64,000 bases of DNA from a virus: positions 1-64,000 of the IMG/VR virus record IMGVR_UViG_3300037827_000551; one strand, 5' to 3'. Made by a program: the position numbers and the translations under genes. Numbering within the stretch: the first letter of the stretch is position 1; every line of letters starts with the position of its first letter. A model generated the notes under the pieces. That model had not been told where the DNA came from and searched no databases. It saw nothing but the letters and a program-made list of their open reading frames with translations. Positions 38,605-46,299 of this stretch are shown here, one piece after another.

Positions 38605-38898
38605 ATGGCACAAAACATTCGCATTCGCCCGACCCCTACCCGCGATGGCCTCGCCGTTTTCGAGTTCACGGTAACCATCGAGGACGTCGAACTCGGGTCC
38701 TGGGAAGTCTCGCGGCGCCTTCGTAGGCAGTGCGACGATGTTTCGGTTTTGTGGAGCAACGGCGTAACTTCTCTGGCCTTCGCTCGTGCTGGCATCAGCT
38801 CATTTTCCGCTCTTGATAGTGCGTTAAATGACATCATTGCAGCCGGCATCGGTGGCCGAGTCTGTCACGGCCAAGATGCTCACTTGCAGCCCCGGTAA
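38605..38898 (+). CDS. Small protein, unknown
   Basis: 97 residues from ATG 38605. Strand-rich (VFEFTVTIEDVELGSWEV). Lies between protease and capsid; may be a head accessory protein. Confidence 0.5.
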   Translation: MAQNIRIRPTPTRDGLAVFEFTVTIEDVELGSWEVSRRLRRQCDDVSVLWSNGVTSLAFARAGISSFSALDSALNDIIAAGIGGRVCHGQDAHLQPR

Positions 38899-38986
38899 GC
38901 GTACTCAGACTTCAGTTCTTTCTCAATTCGATTCGCAGTTACCCAAGGCCCGGCTTTGCCGAGCATACCACGAAAGGTAATTACAC

Positions 38987-40486
38987 ATGCCTGCAATGGC
39001 AAAGCCGAAATTGACCGTACCCGAGTTGCTCCGCAAGAAGTCGGAGCGCCAGGGAGAACTCCAAAAGCTGTCTAACGAGTGGACCAAGGATGGCCGAGAG
39101 ACCACCGATGAAGAGATGGCCACTCTTCAAGAAATCTCGCTTGAAGTCTGCGAACGGGGCTTCTGGGATACGCAGATCGACGCCCGCAAGAAGTGGGACG
39201 TGATCGACAATAGCTTGAAGGGCGGCAAACGCGAGTCAGATCACACCTATGACCATGGCCTGATGCCGCACAACGACGTCATCAACACTCGCAACGGACG
39301 CTACGAGTACAGCTTCTTGAAGGTTCTCCGCCACCAATCCGACCCTCGCCGCTGGCCGTTGGATGGCATCGAGGGCGAAGTCGATACCGAGATGAAAAAG
39401 GCTCGATCGGTACAAATGCTCCCTTCGGCTAGAGGAACCCAAGTTCCTTTGGACCTGCCGATCGACCTGGGTCAATCCCTTCGTTTTGCTCAACGGAATG
39501 GCTTCGGTCGTTCGACGCTCACCCAGATGGCCTTGACTCGCAATAAAATGCGAGCCTTGGTCGGTGACGACGGCACCGAGTCGCGAACCTTGGACACCAA
39601 TGCTGGTGGGGGTAGCATCCCGACAATTCTCGACACGACGATGATCGAGATTTTGCGTGCGCGCATGGTTACGTTTAACCTTGGTGCGCGAGTGATGACT
39701 GATATGCAGGGGCTATTCGCCATCCCTCGGCAAGCGACGGCGTCAACCTTTTATATGGTTGGCCAGGGCTCGGCAGTCACCGGGTCAAACCAGACGATAG
39801 ACCAAGTCCAGTTCTCGCCGCACACGGGCGGCGTTTACACGACCTATACTCGCCAATTTTTGGAGCAGACTAATCAGGACGCCGAGATGTTCGTCCGCGA
39901 GGATCAAGCGGCGGTTGTTGCCCGTGGCGTTGAGACCCAGGCCCTGAACGGCCAGGGCAACAACGGCTATCCGCTCGGTCTCTTGAACAACCCCGAGATC
40001 GGCGTATATGCCATCGGTGCCAATGGCGGAGCTCCGACGTGGACGCAGCTTGTTGCCCAGGAAGCATACGTGGCATTCTTCAATGCCGACGTGGGATCGC
40101 TCGGATACGTGACCGATGCCCTTGTTCGTGGCACACTGAAGACCACGACCAAGATCTCCGCCTCGACCTTTCCGATTTACCTCTGGAATACGGAAGCCCC
40201 TGATTTCCCGGTCAACGGCTACCCGTGTGCCGTGACGAATTTGCTGCCTCAGAATATCACCAAGGGCAGTGGCACGAACTTGCACGCCATGATCTTCGGT
40301 AACTGGGAAGATCTCATCTACGCCTTCTGGAGCGGCATGGACGTGATCATCGACCCGTACACCGCCGCAAGCCAAGGTGCGGTCAACGTTGCTACACTAC
40401 AAGATTTTGATGTGAACGTACGTCACTATCAGAGCTTCGCCAACTGCACGGACATCATTTCCAGCATCGCGGCACCGAATACTTGA
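38987..40486 (+). CDS. Major capsid protein, HK97 fold
   Basis: 499 residues from ATG 38987 (GAAAGG upstream). N-terminal 130 residues are a helical delta-type domain (LLRKKSERQGELQKLSNEW) followed by the capsid: GGGSIPTILDTTMIEILRAR, GLFAIPRQATASTFYMVGQG, FLEQTNQDAEMFVREDQAA, GNNGYPLGLLNNPEIGVY, SALVRG-type TDALVRGTLKTT and GNWEDLIYAFWSGMDVIIDPY near the end. It forms the icosahedral shell; the delta domain is presumably removed by the upstream protease. Confidence 0.95.
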   Translation: MPAMAKPKLTVPELLRKKSERQGELQKLSNEWTKDGRETTDEEMATLQEISLEVCERGFWDTQIDARKKWDVIDNSLKGGKRESDHTYDHGLMPHNDVINTRNGRYEYSFLKVLRHQSDPRRWPLDGIEGEVDTEMKKARSVQMLPSARGTQVPLDLPIDLGQSLRFAQRNGFGRSTLTQMALTRNKMRALVGDDGTESRTLDTNAGGGSIPTILDTTMIEILRARMVTFNLGARVMTDMQGLFAIPRQATASTFYMVGQGSAVTGSNQTIDQVQFSPHTGGVYTTYTRQFLEQTNQDAEMFVREDQAAVVARGVETQALNGQGNNGYPLGLLNNPEIGVYAIGANGGAPTWTQLVAQEAYVAFFNADVGSLGYVTDALVRGTLKTTTKISASTFPIYLWNTEAPDFPVNGYPCAVTNLLPQNITKGSGTNLHAMIFGNWEDLIYAFWSGMDVIIDPYTAASQGAVNVATLQDFDVNVRHYQSFANCTDIISSIAAPNT

Positions 40487-40497
40487 TAGGAGTCACC

Positions 40498-40755
40498 ATG
40501 AATCGCCGCAGTCTCTTCGGCGTGATCCCGGCAATTTTCGCGGTGCCGATTTTGAGTAGGATGGCAGCAATGTTTTCACGGAAGCCCTTAGATCGGGATC
40601 ACGTCAGATACTCGAAACGGAAAAAGGAGATCGCGGGGTCCATGTGTGATTCGTGGAACAAGATGTTTTTGGACGACCAAATCGGCGACAAAGGTCGCCG
40701 TAGGATCATGACCCCGCTTACTCATGAAGAATACCAAGAGAGATTCCATGCCTGA
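40498..40755 (+). CDS. Small protein with twin-arginine-like N-terminus
   Basis: 85 residues from ATG 40498 behind AGGAGTCACC. MNRRSLFGVIPAIFAVPILS is an RR motif plus hydrophobic helix. The rest is basic and helical. Third member of the NRR-starting set (with 17554 and 31177); membrane or export targeting is inferred. Confidence 0.55.
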   Translation: MNRRSLFGVIPAIFAVPILSRMAAMFSRKPLDRDHVRYSKRKKEIAGSMCDSWNKMFLDDQIGDKGRRRIMTPLTHEEYQERFHA

Positions 40756-41203
40756 TAACCCCATCAGCCCTGATTCAATGAAAAAGGGCGTCGCGTCGAT
40801 CCAAAAGCCAACGGAACCTCTACGGCTTGGGCATTCGGAAGAGAGGTTGCCCGGTTCGGGCTACAGCCCGAAGAACCTCTGTTTCTACGAGCATGTTTCG
40901 CCAAAGTCGATTATGATCGGCGGTCGAGTCGTCGCGACCGGCGAAGTGATTGCGATCACATCGGAAAAGGAAATCCCCAGCAAATTCTCGCTACAGCCCG
41001 ACTACCTTTCCACGAGCCGGGCGAGCGAATTGATCAAAGGGAAGTTCGGCCGCGAACATCCAGGCCCGGCGACGGTCTCGATTCGCAGGCCAGATGTTGA
41101 GGATGTGCTCAAGAGTTACGGGTTCCAGCCCAAGAGCCTGATGGGCAATCGCATGACCGTCGCACCCCCGGAGGCCGTGAAACAGAAAGCGGGGGCGTTT
41201 TGA
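40748..41203 (+). CDS. Hypothetical head-region protein
   Basis: 151 residues from ATG 40748 (GAGAGA upstream). GRVVATGEVIAITSEKEIPS suggests a small beta domain. Position after the capsid gene suggests a head accessory or connector role. Confidence 0.55.
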   Translation: MPDNPISPDSMKKGVASIQKPTEPLRLGHSEERLPGSGYSPKNLCFYEHVSPKSIMIGGRVVATGEVIAITSEKEIPSKFSLQPDYLSTSRASELIKGKFGREHPGPATVSIRRPDVEDVLKSYGFQPKSLMGNRMTVAPPEAVKQKAGAF

Positions 41204-41451
41204 TGAGTGTGAATTGTGGCAAAGTTCTGCCGCTTGGTTCGGTTCACCACTCTATCCACACCGATTACTGGTTCGGCGACACAGTCTATCTCAGGGTTCG
41301 CTCCGATCGCCACAAGGGGATGATCATCGGCATCCGTCTTTGGCCCGACGGCCTGGCTTACAATGTCACGTGGGGTTACAGTGGAGCCGAAACGCCGCAT
41401 TATGGGATGGAGTTGACCTCGGAGTTCGAGTCGGATTTGGGGGTTATTTGA
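41203..41451 (+). CDS. Small conserved phage protein
   Basis: 82 residues. WFGDTVYLRVRSDRHKGMIIG...LAYNVTWG resembles short phage head-region proteins with a small beta barrel (FxFGDxVYLRxxP..KGMVTGI). Function unknown. Stop overlaps the next ATG. Confidence 0.5.
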   Translation: MSVNCGKVLPLGSVHHSIHTDYWFGDTVYLRVRSDRHKGMIIGIRLWPDGLAYNVTWGYSGAETPHYGMELTSEFESDLGVI

Positions 41452-41720
41452 TGCCAGGGAATGGACCAGCGCCAACAGGGCAAAAGCCGTCGCCGCCGCC
41501 AGCACCGCCATTGCCGAAGAATTTGACCTATGGGATTCAAGTGACGAACCGAGAAATCAACGCTGTGCCAGCAACGCCTCCTGCCCAATCATGGAAGCCC
41601 ATGGCTCGTTTGCCGCAGATCGACCCGATGGTTATGCTGGAGTTATTGAAGGCCGGCGTGATGACCAAGGACGAGGTTCGGGAGAGGCTGGGGCTGTCGA
41701 AAGAGAGCGAGAAGTCATGA
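41451..41720 (+). CDS. Small Pro-rich protein
   Basis: 89 residues, TGATG overlap. N-terminal Pro-rich segment, C-terminal helix (MLELLKAGVMTKDEVRERLG). The first 38 bases recur with one mismatch inside the leftward gene at 62564-62935 (positions 62677-62714). Unknown function. Confidence 0.5.
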   Translation: MPGNGPAPTGQKPSPPPAPPLPKNLTYGIQVTNREINAVPATPPAQSWKPMARLPQIDPMVMLELLKAGVMTKDEVRERLGLSKESEKS

Positions 41721-42040
41721 CGACCATCAATCAAATGCGAGTCGGCTTTGGCTACCAGACAGTCCCTGGTGGCGACCGAGAAATCTCAAAAGGCGGGTTC
41801 CGCATGGGCGACAAGCCGCTTGAAATGTTTGATGTCAGCCCGTCGCCCTACCCGGCGTACCACAGTGCGTTAATTGGGGCTACTGACGCCGACGCCGAGC
41901 AGTACGTCCACGAGGACGCCGCCAGGTTCTTAGCGGAAATCAAGACCACGATCGATGCTCCGCCGAGTCCGGAACGAACATGGCAACTTCAGGTTTATAG
42001 TTGGCTCTATGCGATCATCAAGGGCAAGGTGAAGTTGTGA
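41717..42040 (+). CDS. Hypothetical protein
   Basis: 107 residues, ATGA overlap. GKx-type strand start (QMRVGFGYQTVPGG), later helical (AARFLAEIKTTI). Unknown. Confidence 0.5.
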   Translation: MTTINQMRVGFGYQTVPGGDREISKGGFRMGDKPLEMFDVSPSPYPAYHSALIGATDADAEQYVHEDAARFLAEIKTTIDAPPSPERTWQLQVYSWLYAIIKGKVKL

Positions 42041-42267
42041 GCTTCGATATCAAGGGCATCGATTTCAATTACGCAACCCAAGAATACATGACTGAGGTCA
42101 TGGTTCGGATTTTGGTCGAGATTCGCGATGGGCAGAACGAGCAAATCGCTGAGATGGCCGAGGCGAACGAACTGCTCCGGAAGTTGATCGAAGTGACCGG
42201 AAATCTCGGTCCTGATATTTGGGATATAGCTGAGCGGATTACACACGTGGAAAAACTCGTTCGCTAG
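42037..42267 (+). CDS. Small helical protein
   Basis: 76 residues, GTGA overlap. Acidic coil (EIRDGQNEQIAEMAEANELL). Unknown. Confidence 0.5.
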   Translation: MSFDIKGIDFNYATQEYMTEVMVRILVEIRDGQNEQIAEMAEANELLRKLIEVTGNLGPDIWDIAERITHVEKLVR

Positions 42268-42275
42268 GTGAAGCC

Positions 42276-42344
42276 ATGAGCGAAAACAAGTTCAAGGTTC
42301 CTGTCAGGACATGGCCAGAACCCGAGGCCGCTTCCACTAAATGA
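42276..42344 (+). CDS. 22-residue coupled peptide
   Basis: MSENKFKVPVRTWPEPEAAS from ATG 42276 with AGGTGAAG upstream and ATGA overlap with the connector. Probably real because of both signals; function unknown, may serve coupling. Confidence 0.4.
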   Translation: MSENKFKVPVRTWPEPEAASTK

Positions 42345-43342
42345 CCTGGCCTGGACTACCATCAGGATTCCAGCAAAACTACTGGCGGATCAATCAGCTT
42401 ATTCCGCCCGCCCAAGAGCCGGTCACGCTCTCTGATGCTAAAAATTTCGCCCGCATTGAATTTGACAACGACGACGCGACGGTCACCGACCTGATCACAG
42501 CCGCGAGGGAATACGCCGAAGTAGCCCAGAAGCGGGCTATTCCGACCCAAGTATTCCAGATGTACATGATGGGGTTTTCGTGGTCGGGTGGATATTATGA
42601 CCGAATCATACGTTCAATAGGTCCCAGCCCGTGGTGGCTACCATCGGCCCAAGGGATCATGACCATTCCTCACCCGAACGTTCAGATGGTGCTCTCGGTC
42701 CAATACATCGACCCTTCAAGTGGATTATGGGATTATGTACAGCCTAGCACTTATACATTTAGCTACAATAGTACGCCAGGCCGCATATCCCCTATTGAGG
42801 GGGCGGTTTGGCCGTTGCCTCGACCTCAGCAGGACAACGTTATCATCACGTTTGTGTCCGGTTACGGTCCAACCGCTCAAGGCTCGGCTCAGAGTCAAAC
42901 CCTCGCCGTCCAGGGTGTGGCGACGTCGGGCACCTTCGTCTTGAGTTGGAATGGCGACACAACCACGAACCTCAACTGGAACTGTCAAAGCAGCGACATC
43001 CAGACCGCCTTGCAGGCCCTGGGAAACATCGGGGCAAACAACGTCACCTGCATAGGCGGTCCCTTCCCTGTCGCTCCAATTATCGCTACGTGGGCGGGAA
43101 CGCTCGCTTCCGGGTATCAACCGCTAATCACAGCGACGAGCAATCTGAGCGGAATCGCAACCAGTCAGCCCTCGGTGCTTACAAATATCGCTCCGCTGAT
43201 GCCGTCGAGCACTCGCACAGCCTTGAAACAAATCGTCGCGGACACATACGAGAACCGTGAAGCGAGTATGGATATCACACTCAAGATTACCCCAACGAGC
43301 AATCGGATGTTGCAACCAGAGATGTGGGGTAGTTACGTATGA
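42341..43342 (+). CDS. Head-tail connector (gp6-like) with inserted domain
   Basis: 333 residues, ATGA overlap. Residues 25-175 match the gp6/QLRG-type connector: EPVTLSDAKNFARIEFDNDD, ITAAREYAEVAQKRAI and VSGYG near 187. Then a domain of about 105 residues is inserted (QTLAVQGVATSGTFVLSWNG ... TALQALGNIGANNVTCIGGP), of a type common in phage and surface proteins. The connector C-terminus resumes at SSTRTALKQIVADTYENRE. It forms the ring below the portal. Confidence 0.8.
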   Translation: MTWPGLPSGFQQNYWRINQLIPPAQEPVTLSDAKNFARIEFDNDDATVTDLITAAREYAEVAQKRAIPTQVFQMYMMGFSWSGGYYDRIIRSIGPSPWWLPSAQGIMTIPHPNVQMVLSVQYIDPSSGLWDYVQPSTYTFSYNSTPGRISPIEGAVWPLPRPQQDNVIITFVSGYGPTAQGSAQSQTLAVQGVATSGTFVLSWNGDTTTNLNWNCQSSDIQTALQALGNIGANNVTCIGGPFPVAPIIATWAGTLASGYQPLITATSNLSGIATSQPSVLTNIAPLMPSSTRTALKQIVADTYENREASMDITLKITPTSNRMLQPEMWGSYV

Positions 43343-43370
43343 TTAATTCTATTTATTTTACAGGGAACGC

Positions 43371-44981
43371 ATGAGCGACGCAATCGACTCGATCGACCCC
43401 GAAGAAATGACCGTTCGTCAACTTGTTGATGAGGTTCGCCGATCGCGGGGAACTCCTGTTCAGCCAATGGAGTCGATCCCACCAAAATACAGCATTGTGA
43501 TCATGTACCCCAACGCGGGCTATCTGATGCCGTGTGCCTTCGCGTCGTCGCACGGAGCCTCATTCAAGCATCGAGTCAGTGTCTTCCCATTACAATTTGG
43601 TGATATCGAACACAATTTCAACATGATGCTTTGTTCGTCATACAGCGAGAGAAAAGACAAAGAGTTAACCCACATCGCCATGGCCCACAGCGACATCGGA
43701 GCCCAATCAGGTTGGCTCGACGTTCTCCTGGAAGAAATGGACCGACTCGACGCCGATATCATGACCACGGTACTGCCTATCAAGGATGAGCGAGGCTTGA
43801 CGACTACCGGTATCCGCTACCCCGAAGTCTGGGGAACCCGCCGGCTGACGATGCACGAGATTGCCCGGCTCCCCGAAACCTTTTCGATCGACGACACCGA
43901 CGAGCCAAGGGGCACCCTGGCAATCAACACAGGGCTCTGGGTCGCTCGGTTTGACGAACGCTCACGAATACCGTGGCATCGCTTTGAGGGCTTTCACCCC
44001 AAGCACAAGATCGATTGGTCAGACCCCGAGAACCCACAGGCGTGGTTCGATTCGGAAGACTGGCTTTTTTCAGACTGGTTAGCCAAAGAAGGCATCAAAG
44101 CCTACGCCACTCGCAAGCCGGTCGCTTTCCATCGCGGAGGCCAGGATTTCGGCAACCAAGGTACATGGGGCACATGGGACAGAGAATTACAGCGGCCTCA
44201 ACGTCCGGTCGACGAGCGGATCTCGACCCTTCCCAAGCCGAACCTGACGATCGAGACCGAGCACCCAGTCGCGGTCGATAGCCTCGATCACACGCAGCCG
44301 CTTGGCACGGCTCTGGACAATTTCTTCAGCTTGGCCTTCAATCGCAAACTCTATGAATTGATCCCTGCCAAGGAAGTCCGTCTCCTCGATCTCGGATGTG
44401 CCGGCGGTGGCCTTGTACGCTCAATCCTGGAAGACGGCGGGTTCGCAGTCGGGGTTGAAGGCAGCGACTTCAGCAAGGAGCGACAACGGGCCGAGTGGGC
44501 GACGATACCGGAGTGGCTGTTTACCGCCGACGTGACCGAGCCGTTCGCGATCAAGAATTGTGCGACGGCTGATCCGCTCAAGTTCAATGTGATTACGGGC
44601 TGGGAATTCTTCGAGCACATCGCCGAGGATAAACTCGAAGCCCTCTGGGCGAACATCCTTAAACACGCCACCAACGACGCGATCCTGATTGGCACCATCT
44701 CGCCACGAGAGGAACCGCATCACGTGACGGCAAAGCCAAAGAATTGGTGGATCGACAAGATGGCCGAAGCCTCGCTTCAAGCCGATTGCGAGCATGTCAT
44801 GTGGGTCGGTCACGCTCCCGAGATCGAGGAGCACTTCGGCACTGATCTTGTTCGCCAAATTGCTCAGGGTAACACTGGATCGTTCGCGTTTGGGATGAGG
44901 ATAGTGGAAGGCGGCGGCCGATTCAGCAACAGGATCTCGAACGCGATCAAAGCCAGTGCTTTCGCAAGATCAAAAGCCTGA
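43371..44981 (+). CDS. Glycosyltransferase-methyltransferase fusion protein
   Basis: 536 residues from ATG 43371 behind AGGGAACGC. Residues 40-300 look like a GT-A glycosyltransferase (LTHIAMAHSDIGAQSGWLDV, MTTVLPIKDERGL). Residues 330-490 form a class I methyltransferase (VRLLDLGCAGGGLVRSILED, VITGWEFFEHI). It sits between connector and head-closure genes, an unusual place for an enzyme, so it is probably a moron. It could modify virion proteins or host glycans; the substrate is not readable. Confidence 0.8.
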   Translation: MSDAIDSIDPEEMTVRQLVDEVRRSRGTPVQPMESIPPKYSIVIMYPNAGYLMPCAFASSHGASFKHRVSVFPLQFGDIEHNFNMMLCSSYSERKDKELTHIAMAHSDIGAQSGWLDVLLEEMDRLDADIMTTVLPIKDERGLTTTGIRYPEVWGTRRLTMHEIARLPETFSIDDTDEPRGTLAINTGLWVARFDERSRIPWHRFEGFHPKHKIDWSDPENPQAWFDSEDWLFSDWLAKEGIKAYATRKPVAFHRGGQDFGNQGTWGTWDRELQRPQRPVDERISTLPKPNLTIETEHPVAVDSLDHTQPLGTALDNFFSLAFNRKLYELIPAKEVRLLDLGCAGGGLVRSILEDGGFAVGVEGSDFSKERQRAEWATIPEWLFTADVTEPFAIKNCATADPLKFNVITGWEFFEHIAEDKLEALWANILKHATNDAILIGTISPREEPHHVTAKPKNWWIDKMAEASLQADCEHVMWVGHAPEIEEHFGTDLVRQIAQGNTGSFAFGMRIVEGGGRFSNRISNAIKASAFARSKA

Positions 44982-45044
44982 TTGGTGCTTGGTACGAATT
45001 GACAGCCAAAGGAGAGACGGCTTTGGCGGAGATCATGGGCATCC

Positions 45045-45452
45045 GTGGTTAGACCAGTAAAATCCGGGCGAAGCAGGCAGCGAGTGCTCCTCTTCGATGT
45101 TCCAGAAAGTGGTGTCGATTCATTCGGACAGCCATCGCAGAGCACGGTCCAGATCACGAATACGGCGGCTACCGACGGCGGCTTCTGGGCCGAAGTGATT
45201 CCACTTCAGGGCAACGAAATGCTGAATGTTAGAACCGTGTGGCCAACGGCTAGCCATATCGTTCACATGCGTTGGCTTGGATCGGTTATTCCATCATCTC
45301 CCGATAATCCCAACGGCCTACTTGTTCCAAATATGAAGCTACAGCTCCTTTTGGACAATTCGATTCTAAATATGCTGTTCTGTGACAATGTCGAGAAAAG
45401 AAACCGCCAGTGGACTCTGACCTGCGAGGAGCACATTAATGCCACCTCTTGA
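45045..45452 (+). CDS. Head closure/head-tail joining protein
   Basis: 135 residues from GTG 45045. SGVDSFGQPSQSTVQITNTA, FWAEVIPLQGNEMLNVRTV and SHIVHMRWLGS follow the phage head-tail joining (SPP1 gp16-like) pattern. It seals the portal channel. The start is uncertain; no strong ribosome-binding site. Confidence 0.7.
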   Translation: MVRPVKSGRSRQRVLLFDVPESGVDSFGQPSQSTVQITNTAATDGGFWAEVIPLQGNEMLNVRTVWPTASHIVHMRWLGSVIPSSPDNPNGLLVPNMKLQLLLDNSILNMLFCDNVEKRNRQWTLTCEEHINATS

Positions 45453-45464
45453 TGCGGAGATATC

Positions 45465-45857
45465 ATGAGTACCCAAGCCACCGTCACTCGCGGCCTGCAA
45501 ACAATCCCGTCGTACCCCTCGATCAGTGGCTACACGCAATCCGTCGGCGGAGTCAATTCGGCGCCGATCTCATATGGGCCCACGGGATTCGCCGCGAACA
45601 CAAACGCATCCCTGATTAACGCCGTGATAACGCATGCCACGGTTCAAGAAGTGGTTCTGTGGAGCGACAAGGGAATTACGCTGAATTTCGGCAATGCCAC
45701 CAATGGTACTCCGAGCATTATTCTTCAGCCGGGCTCGGTTTTCGAGTGGAATTCAAGTGACGGCTATTTCGCGAACCCGTTTTCCACGAACACGAACACG
45801 ATCTATGTGAGCTGCAACGCGGCCTCAAGGCTCTCCATGTTTATACTCCAAGCCTGA
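45465..45857 (+). CDS. Small structural protein
   Basis: 130 residues from ATG 45465. Ser/Thr/Asn-rich strands, QEVVLWSDKGITLNFGNATN near the middle. Likely virion-associated by composition and place. Confidence 0.55.
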   Translation: MSTQATVTRGLQTIPSYPSISGYTQSVGGVNSAPISYGPTGFAANTNASLINAVITHATVQEVVLWSDKGITLNFGNATNGTPSIILQPGSVFEWNSSDGYFANPFSTNTNTIYVSCNAASRLSMFILQA

Positions 45858-45860
45858 TCC

Positions 45861-46292
45861 ATGACCAAAGTCAAAATCATAGTCACTGGAATCCCGGAAA
45901 TCGATCGCCGCCTTCGCACGCTTCCTTACCGCGTTCAGCGGAAAGTCGTCATGCAGAGCATGAGAAAAGGCATGAAGATCGTTCTATCCGAAGCCAAGAA
46001 GCAGGTTCCTGTTGATAGTGGGTTGACCAAGGCCAATATCAAACTCCGTGTATTCAAGTTCAGAAAGCGCGACGAACAGGGGCTTCAGGTCTCCGTGATG
46101 TCCAATCCGGGATTCATCCGGGTCACCAAGGCTGGTATTCGCTATTGGTATCCGGCCATCGTCGAATTTGGGGCGAAAAACAGGAAAGCCAATCCGTTCC
46201 TCCGCAGGACGTACACATCAATGGGTCCAATGGCCCGCAATATCGCCATGATCGCGCTCCGCGATGGGGTTATAAGAGAAGCCGGATGGTAA
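45861..46292 (+). CDS. HK97 gp10-like tail completion protein
   Basis: 143 residues from ATG 45861. VMQSMRKGMKIVLSEAKKQV, PVDSGLTKANIKLRV, YWYPAIVEFGAKNRKANPFL and RRTYTS are the HK97 gp10 family marks. It helps join head and tail. Confidence 0.85.
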   Translation: MTKVKIIVTGIPEIDRRLRTLPYRVQRKVVMQSMRKGMKIVLSEAKKQVPVDSGLTKANIKLRVFKFRKRDEQGLQVSVMSNPGFIRVTKAGIRYWYPAIVEFGAKNRKANPFLRRTYTSMGPMARNIAMIALRDGVIREAGW

Positions 46293-46299
46293 CTACTAA

